Assembly (NCBI GenBank): GCA_963725155.1
Contig: CAVRXU010000004.1
Coordinates: 62,001-126,000 of the forward strand
DNA length: 64,000 nucleotides
Origin: DATDAH01 sp963725155
Lineage (GTDB): Bacteria > Actinomycetota > Acidimicrobiia > Acidimicrobiales > DATDAH01
Reading direction: 5' to 3'
Shown here: positions 59,169 through 64,000 of the stretch, piece by piece
How positions within the stretch are numbered: the first letter of the stretch is position 1
Layout of the letters: each line of letters starts with the position of its first letter
Notes under the pieces: model-generated
Told to the model about the DNA's origin: nothing
What the model saw: only the letters and a program-made list of their open reading frames with translations
The model's database searches: none
Made by a program: the position numbers and the translations under genes

Positions 59169-59804
59169 TCAGGCCCCCACGGCGGCCAGAAACGCACCGA
59201 CGAGGCGGTCGGGCTCGACATCCAGCCCCCGGGCCACGGCCGCCAACTCGACCCGAGCTTCGGCGCGGCGTGCAGGGGCGACGAGCACGTCGATGAGCGG
59301 GCCCGGGTCCCACCGACGGTGCACGGCGCACTGGAAGCGGGCACCGGTCCGGGTGCGGCGTTGGGCCAGGCCGACGACCTTGGCCCCGCCGACGAAGACC
59401 TCGCCGGGGCCTCGTCCGGCGAAGCACACGGTCATCCCCCACCGCCCGGGGTCGAACGGACCGTCGTGGACCTCGGCATCGAGGCCGAGGGACGCCAGCG
59501 CTGTGGCCCAGGACTCGCCCAGCCAGAGGAAGGACTGACCGACGTCGTCGGACCACAGCGGATCGCCCTTCGGCAGGTCGACGTCGATCCACACGGGGTC
59601 GTCGGGGCCGACGAGCACGGCCCCCCCGCCGGACCGGCGACGGACGACGTGGAGCCCCGGGACGTCGGGCACTGGCGCGGGCTGGGTCGAGCCGAGCACG
59701 ACGGCGGGGACCGTGGGGACCAGCACATCGACGCGCCGGGTGACCACCGCGGGAAGCGCTCGCCCGTGGAGATCGGCCGGATGACCCTCGAGCCGCCCCA
59801 CCAC
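59169..59804 (-). CDS. Lipoate-protein ligase A-like (BPL/LPL catalytic domain) protein
   Basis: A 211-residue protein with the lipoyl/biotinyl transferase core: VRRRSGGGAVLVGPDDPVWIDV (RRxGGGAV loop), CFAGRGPGEVFVGGAKVVGLAQRRTRT with the catalytic Lys after GGA, and FQCAVH. It may transfer lipoate or octanoate, or be a divergent regulator; it lacks the LplA C-terminal accessory domain. GTG 59804, 13 bp after the HNH gene on the same strand. Confidence 0.75.
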   Translation of the reverse strand: MVGRLEGHPADLHGRALPAVVTRRVDVLVPTVPAVVLGSTQPAPVPDVPGLHVVRRRSGGGAVLVGPDDPVWIDVDLPKGDPLWSDDVGQSFLWLGESWATALASLGLDAEVHDGPFDPGRWGMTVCFAGRGPGEVFVGGAKVVGLAQRRTRTGARFQCAVHRRWDPGPLIDVLVAPARRAEARVELAAVARGLDVEPDRLVGAFLAAVGA

Positions 59805-59817
59805 CCAGGGGGCGGGG

Positions 59818-60312
59818 TCAGGCGGCGTCGACGTAGGGCATCCAGGGCTCGGGGATCGACCCCACGGCCACCAGGAGCCAGCTCAGCCGCCGTGGGGCAC
59901 GGGGGGTCCGGCGCAGCCGCATGCCCGAGTCCTCGAGCATGCGGTCCCGCTTGGCGACGTTGCAAGGCCGACAGGCGGCGACCACGTTCTCCCACACGTG
60001 CTCGCCGCCCCGACTGCGGGGGACGATGTGGTCCAGGCTGTCGGCCGGACGACCGCAGTACTGGCACGAGTGGTCGTCCCGGGCGAAGACCGCCCGCCGG
60101 TTGAGCGAGGCCCGACGTTCGAAGGGCACCCGCACGAAGTAGCGAAGGCGGACGACCGAGGGCACGGGCACCTCGATGTCCGCGGCGTGCAGGACGGCGC
60201 CCGTGTCCGCCACCACCTCCGCCTTGTCCGTGAGCACCAGGACAGCGGCGCGACGGTCCGAGACGACCGAGAGCGGCTCGTAGCTCGCGTTCAGCACCAG
60301 GGCCCGGGACAC
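59818..60312 (-). CDS. HNH endonuclease-family protein
   Basis: A 164-residue protein with ALVLNASYEPLSV at the N-terminus and an HNH domain: CQYCGRPADSLDHIVPRSRGG followed by WENVVAACRPCNVAKRDRM (two CxxC zinc pairs, the DH of the active site and the second Asn). This type of stand-alone HNH protein with LNASYEPL is common as a single chromosomal gene in actinobacteria and cyanobacteria; its target is unknown. GTG 60312 is seven bases after TAGGGT (60320-60325), leaderless spacing. Confidence 0.88.
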   Translation of the reverse strand: MSRALVLNASYEPLSVVSDRRAAVLVLTDKAEVVADTGAVLHAADIEVPVPSVVRLRYFVRVPFERRASLNRRAVFARDDHSCQYCGRPADSLDHIVPRSRGGEHVWENVVAACRPCNVAKRDRMLEDSGMRLRRTPRAPRRLSWLLVAVGSIPEPWMPYVDAA

Positions 60313-60319
60313 GCCCCGA

Positions 60320-60325
60320 ACCCTA
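60320..60325 (-). promoter_or_regulatory. -10 element for the HNH gene
   Basis: TAGGGT on the minus strand, seven bases before the GTG at 60312. Confidence 0.4.
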
Positions 60326-60378
60326 GTTCTGCGTCCGACCCCATTCGGGGCGGATCTGACGGCTCTGCCGGGCGGTGG

Positions 60379-60408
60379 TTGCCGTCGCTCCGTGCCGCCC
60401 CCTACCCT
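60379..60408 (+). promoter_or_regulatory. Promoter of the DksA-like gene
   Basis: TTGCCG (60379-60384), 18-bp spacer, TACCCT (60403-60408), 37 bp before the ATG at 60446. Confidence 0.4.
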
Positions 60409-60445
60409 GCCCCGACTTTCCGACCACGGGGGACGGTTGACACAG

Positions 60446-61018
60446 ATGGCGGCCACCCAGAAGAAGACGGGCACCACGGCTCGATCGAGCACTGCGAAGA
60501 AGCCCGCGGCGACAACCGCGAAGAAGCCGGCCGCGAAGGCGACTGCGGCGGCCAAGAAGGCGCCGGCCAAGGCGCCGGCGGCGAAGGCCACCACCAAGAA
60601 GCCGGCAGCGAAGGCCACCACCAAGAAGCCGGCGGTCAAGAAGTCGCCGTTCACGCCGGCCTTCATCGCCAAGCAGAAGGCCCTCCTCGAGGAGGAACGA
60701 GCCAAGTTCCTGCGTCAGGCCATCGACAAGCAGCAGGAGGCCGACCAGCTGGTGGCCGACCGGGATCCGGGCGACGTGCAGTTCGACGAGGAGTCCGGCG
60801 AGGGCGACAGCATCGCCGTGGAGCGCTCGCTCGACTTGGCGCTGTCAGCCCAAGCCCAGGACGCCGTCCAGCAGATCGACGACGCCCTGGCCCGCATCAA
60901 GAACGGCACCTACGGGATCAGCATCATCTCGGGCGAGCCCATCCCCAAGGCCCGCCTGGAGTTCATCCCCTGGGCGGCCGAGCGGGTCGAGGAGAAGGTC
61001 GCCAAACTCGGCAGCTGA
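60446..61018 (+). CDS. DksA/TraR-like protein with histone-H1-like tail and no zinc ligands
   Basis: A 190-residue protein in two parts. Residues 1-60 are a Lys/Ala/Pro-rich tail with AKKPA and ATTKKPA repeats, including a 26-bp DNA repeat (60581-60606 and 60608-60633). The rest is a DksA-like coiled coil (ALLEEERAKFLRQAIDKQQ, ALARIKNGTYG) ending SGEPIPKARLEFIPWA. The Cys that bind zinc in DksA are replaced (GISIISGEPIP rather than CxxCGxPI), so no zinc finger forms. Probably binds RNA polymerase and/or DNA. ATG 60446; a TTG at 60437 is also possible. Same strand as ileS, 52 bp upstream. Confidence 0.82.
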   Translation: MAATQKKTGTTARSSTAKKPAATTAKKPAAKATAAAKKAPAKAPAAKATTKKPAAKATTKKPAVKKSPFTPAFIAKQKALLEEERAKFLRQAIDKQQEADQLVADRDPGDVQFDEESGEGDSIAVERSLDLALSAQAQDAVQQIDDALARIKNGTYGISIISGEPIPKARLEFIPWAAERVEEKVAKLGS

Positions 61019-61026
61019 GCCGCCGG

Positions 61027-61041
61027 CCAGCCCTAGGCTGG
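61027..61041. promoter_or_regulatory. Inverted repeat between the DksA-like gene and ileS
   Basis: CCAGCC-CTA-GGCTGG. It includes TAGGCT (61034-61039), a -10 candidate for ileS with a leader of about 25 bases. Either a weak terminator or an operator; too short for a T-box leader. Confidence 0.4.
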
Positions 61042-61070
61042 TCGCTCCCCCCTGAGCACAGAGGCCGCGA

Positions 61071-64000
61071 GTGACCGACAACGCCGAGACGTCCGGCCCG
61101 TACCCGGTCGTCACGCCCAACGCCGACTACCCCGCCGTCGAGCGCGGCGTGCTGGAGCGCTGGGCGGCCGACCGCACCTTCGAGCGCTCGGTCGAGCAGC
61201 GCCCGGCCGACGACGAGTACGTCTTCTACGACGGCCCCCCGTTCGCCAACGGCCTCCCGCACTACGGCCACTTCCTCACCGGTTACGTGAAGGATGTCGT
61301 CCCGCGCTACCAGACCATGCGGGGCCACCGGGTCGACCGGCGCTTCGGTTGGGACTGCCATGGCCTCCCGGCCGAGATCGAGGCCGAGCGCCAGCTGGGC
61401 GTGTCCGGTCGCCGCCAGATCCAGGAGTACGGCATCGAGCGCTTCAACGACCACTGCCGGACGTCGGTGCAGCAGTACACGGCGGACTGGGAGCAGTACG
61501 TCACCCGCATGGCGCGCTGGGTCGACTTCGAGAACGACTACAAGACCATGGACGTCTCCTACATGGAGAGTGTCATCTGGGCCTTCAAGCGGCTCTGGGA
61601 CAAGGGCCTCGTCTACAAGGCGTACCGGGTCATGCCCTATTCGTGGGGGGCCGAGACGCCGCTCTCGAACTTCGAGATCCGCCTGGACGACGCCACTCGG
61701 CCCCGTCAGGACCCGGCCCTCACCGTGGCGTTCCGGTTGACCCCGGTCGAAGGTGACCCCGGGCCGCTGTCGATCCTGGTCTGGACGACCACCCCGTGGA
61801 CGCTGCCGTCGAACCTGGCGCTGGCGGTCGGGGGCGACATCGCCTACGCCGTGCTGAAGGACCCCGACAGCGACCAGCACTACGTGTTGGGTGAGGCCAC
61901 GATCCACAAGTACGAGGCGCAGGTCGGGGGCTATGAGCGGGTGGGGACGCTGACCGGGGACGATCTGGCCGAGCGCCGTTACGAGCCGCTGTTCCCGTAC
62001 TTCGCCGACCACGCCAACAGCTTCCGGGTCCTGGTCGGTGCCTACGTCGACGTCGAGGAGGGCACCGGGATCGTCCACCTGGCGCCGGGCTTCGGCGAGG
62101 AGGACCAGCGGGTCTGTGAAGCCGCAGGCATCGAGCTGGTCGTCCCGGTCGACGACGCCGGCCGCTTCACCGCCGAGGTGCCGGACTGGGAAGGCGAGAA
62201 CGTCTTCGACGCCAACCCCGAGGTCATCAAGACGCTGAAGGAGCTGGGTGTCGTGGTTCGCCACGACACCATCGAGCACAACTACCCCCACTGCTGGCGG
62301 ACCGACACGCCGATCATCTACAAGGCCGTCGACTCCTGGTTCGTGGAGGTCACCGCCTTCCGGGACCGCCTCGTCGAGCTGAACCAGGAGATCAACTGGA
62401 TCCCCGACCACGTCCGGGACGGCGCCTTCGGTCGCTGGCTGGAGGGGGCCCGGGACTGGTCGATCAGCCGCAACCGCTTTTGGGGCTCACCCATCCCGGT
62501 GTGGCAGAGCGACGACCCGGCGTACCCCCGCACGGACGTCTACGGGAGCCTCGACGAGATCGAGGCCGACTTCGGCGTCCGCCCCGATGACCTGCACCGG
62601 CCGACGGTCGACGACCTGGTCCGCCCCAACCCCGACGACCCCACTGGGAAGTCGATGATGCGGCGGGTGCCCGAAGTCCTGGACTGCTGGTTCGACTCCG
62701 GCTCCATGCCCTACGCCCAGGTCCACTACCCCTTCGAGAACCAGGCGTGGTTCGAGGACCACTTCCCCGCCGACTTCATCGTCGAGTACATCGCCCAGAC
62801 CCGAGGTTGGTTCTACACGCTGCACGTGCTGTCCACGGCCCTGTTCGACAGGCCGCCGTTCCAGAACGTGATCTGCCATGGGATCCTGCTGGCCGAGGGC
62901 GGCCGCAAGATCTCCAAGCGCCTGCGCAACTACCCCGAGCCCGACCTGGTGTTCAACACCCACGGGGCCGACGCCCTGCGCTGGTACTTCATGTCCTCGC
63001 CGATCCTGCGGGGCCTCGACCTGCAGATCGACAAGGAGGGGACCAAGATCGCCGAGGTGGTGCGCACCGTGCTGCACCCGCTCTGGTCGGCGTACCACTT
63101 CTTCACCCTCTACGCGAACGTCGACGGCCACCGCGCGACCTTTCGCACCGACGCCACCGACACCCTCGACCGGTACATCCTGGCCAAGACCCACGACCTG
63201 GTCGCTCGGACCACCGAGACCATGGACGCCTACGACATCGCCGGGGCCTGCGCCGAGGTGCAGGCCTTCAACGAGGTCCTCAACAACTGGTACATCCGCC
63301 GGAGCCGGGACCGCTTCTGGGCCGCGTCGTCCGACGCCACCGCGGCCGACAAGGCCGACGCCTACGACACCCTCTACACGGTGCTCGTCACCCTCTGCCG
63401 GGTGGCGGCCCCTCTCCTGCCGCTCCTGGCCGACGAGATCCACCGGGGGCTGGTCGGCGGCGACAGCGTCCACCTGGACGACTGGCCGTCGGTCGACGAC
63501 TTCCCGGGCGACGACGAGTTGGTGGCCGCGATGGACCGGGTGCGCCAGGTCGCCTCGACCACCTTGTCGCTTCGTGACGCCGAGCGCCTGCGGGTCCGCC
63601 TGCCGCTGCCGAAGCTGACCGTCGCCGGTCCGGGTGCCGCGGAGCTCCAGGGCTTCCTCGACCTGCTGTGCGACGAGGTCAACGTGAAGGAGGTCGTGCT
63701 CGAGGACGACCCCTCGACGCTGGCCACGTTCCGCCTGAAGCCGAACGGCAAGGAGTTGGGCCCCCTCCTCGGCGGCGCCGTCCAGGACGTCATGAAGGCG
63801 GCGCGCGACGGCGACTGGACCCCAGGGCCCGACGGCACGGTCGTGGTCGCCGGACACACGCTGGCGCCGGGCCAGTTCGAGCTGGCGGTCGAAGCGGGTG
63901 AGTCCGGGGCCACGGCCGCGTTGCCCGGCAACGACACGGTCGTCCAGCTCGACACCGAGCTGACCGACGACCTCCGGGCCGAAGGCATGGCCCGGGACCT
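61071..64000 (+). CDS. ileS: Isoleucyl-tRNA synthetase, 3' end beyond the window
   Basis: Charges tRNA-Ile. At least 976 residues are visible, without a stop. Class I motifs: PPFANGLPHYGHFLTG (HYGH at 64-67) and KISKR (613-617). The editing domain has WTTTPWTLPSNLALAV and GTGIVHLAPGFGEED. The KISKRLRNYPEP form of the second motif is that of the eukaryote-like (type 2) IleRS rather than KMSKS. GTG 61071 has AGAGG upstream. The next residues expected are the C-terminal anticodon-binding and junction domains. Confidence 0.96.
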   Translation, partial: MTDNAETSGPYPVVTPNADYPAVERGVLERWAADRTFERSVEQRPADDEYVFYDGPPFANGLPHYGHFLTGYVKDVVPRYQTMRGHRVDRRFGWDCHGLPAEIEAERQLGVSGRRQIQEYGIERFNDHCRTSVQQYTADWEQYVTRMARWVDFENDYKTMDVSYMESVIWAFKRLWDKGLVYKAYRVMPYSWGAETPLSNFEIRLDDATRPRQDPALTVAFRLTPVEGDPGPLSILVWTTTPWTLPSNLALAVGGDIAYAVLKDPDSDQHYVLGEATIHKYEAQVGGYERVGTLTGDDLAERRYEPLFPYFADHANSFRVLVGAYVDVEEGTGIVHLAPGFGEEDQRVCEAAGIELVVPVDDAGRFTAEVPDWEGENVFDANPEVIKTLKELGVVVRHDTIEHNYPHCWRTDTPIIYKAVDSWFVEVTAFRDRLVELNQEINWIPDHVRDGAFGRWLEGARDWSISRNRFWGSPIPVWQSDDPAYPRTDVYGSLDEIEADFGVRPDDLHRPTVDDLVRPNPDDPTGKSMMRRVPEVLDCWFDSGSMPYAQVHYPFENQAWFEDHFPADFIVEYIAQTRGWFYTLHVLSTALFDRPPFQNVICHGILLAEGGRKISKRLRNYPEPDLVFNTHGADALRWYFMSSPILRGLDLQIDKEGTKIAEVVRTVLHPLWSAYHFFTLYANVDGHRATFRTDATDTLDRYILAKTHDLVARTTETMDAYDIAGACAEVQAFNEVLNNWYIRRSRDRFWAASSDATAADKADAYDTLYTVLVTLCRVAAPLLPLLADEIHRGLVGGDSVHLDDWPSVDDFPGDDELVAAMDRVRQVASTTLSLRDAERLRVRLPLPKLTVAGPGAAELQGFLDLLCDEVNVKEVVLEDDPSTLATFRLKPNGKELGPLLGGAVQDVMKAARDGDWTPGPDGTVVVAGHTLAPGQFELAVEAGESGATAALPGNDTVVQLDTELTDDLRAEGMARD

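Noticed and set aside
60437..60442. Perfect TTGACA just before the DksA-like ATG
   Set aside because: A promoter here would start transcription inside the coding sequence; a better pair lies at 60379-60408.
61019..61070. T-box riboswitch upstream of ileS
   Set aside because: The gap is 52 bp and the likely leader about 25 bases, too short for a T-box.
1..64000. Long antisense open frames (for example at 378-3020, 14566-15930, 33727-36357)
   Set aside because: They mirror real genes in a GC-rich genome; composition is Arg/Gly/Pro-biased and no motifs appear.
1..64000. CRISPR arrays, insertion sequences, tRNA or rRNA genes
   Set aside because: No spaced direct repeats, transposase motifs, terminal inverted repeats or cloverleaf signatures were seen.

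Overview
The window is a stretch of core chromosome from a very GC-rich actinobacterium. Direct clues are a mycothiol synthase-like gene, a proteasome activator (Bpa), SepF and a DivIVA-type protein with FtsZ but no FtsA, a menaquinone pathway, and frequent GTG/TTG starts. A separate trpF sits beside an ordinary HisA rather than the bifunctional PriA of most Actinomycetes. This suggests a deep-branching class such as Acidimicrobiia; that placement is inference. I found no mobile element, CRISPR array, rRNA or tRNA.

Layout. 1-3.9 kb: an ABC ATPase/permease pair and the HU gene hupB. 3.9-15.6 kb, all minus strand: hisDCBHAF, a GroES-like gene, hisI, trpE, a ygfZ-type gene, trpC, trpF, trpB, trpA, mostly with 4-8 bp stop/start overlaps. 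hisG, hisE, trpD and trpG are not here. 15.6-22.3 kb: short mixed transcripts (nth, mshD-like, VIT family, rlmN, a sugar nucleotidyltransferase, small membrane and zinc-ribbon proteins, a methyltransferase, an Eis-like acetyltransferase). 22.3-29.4 kb: menaquinone genes on both strands (menG-menF, menD, menH, and SDR-menB-menA). 29.4-39.5 kb: a hypothetical gene, a YyaL-type thioredoxin-domain protein, a nitroreductase, an unknown, dnaE, bpa, an alkaline-phosphatase superfamily protein and an Rrf2 regulator. 39.5-58.9 kb, all minus strand: the division and cell wall cluster, read from its promoter as mraZ-rsmH-ftsL-ftsI-murE-mraY-murD-ftsW-murG-murC-murB-ftsQ-ftsZ-pgeF-yggS-sepF-yggT-divIVA-lspA-rluD. 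murF is missing from its usual place. 59.1-64 kb: a lipoate-ligase-like gene, an HNH protein, a DksA-like protein with a histone-H1-like tail, and a 3'-truncated ileS.

Regulatory reading. Many genes start 6-9 nt after a TANNNT -10 element, the pattern of leaderless transcripts. Two divergent pairs (VIT/rlmN and menD/menH) share a symmetric A-NNN-TA-NNN-T element that can serve as -10 in both directions. hupB and mraZ share an identical 14-base -35-region motif.

Quality flags. trpE carries two mutually compensating frameshifts and menA carries one. lspA and pgeF have no NTG start where homology requires one. These are either real changes or base-level sequence errors, and raw reads would decide. 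I saw no clearly novel multi-gene system; the interesting signals are in promoters, leaders, start codons, repeats and unusual gene neighbours.
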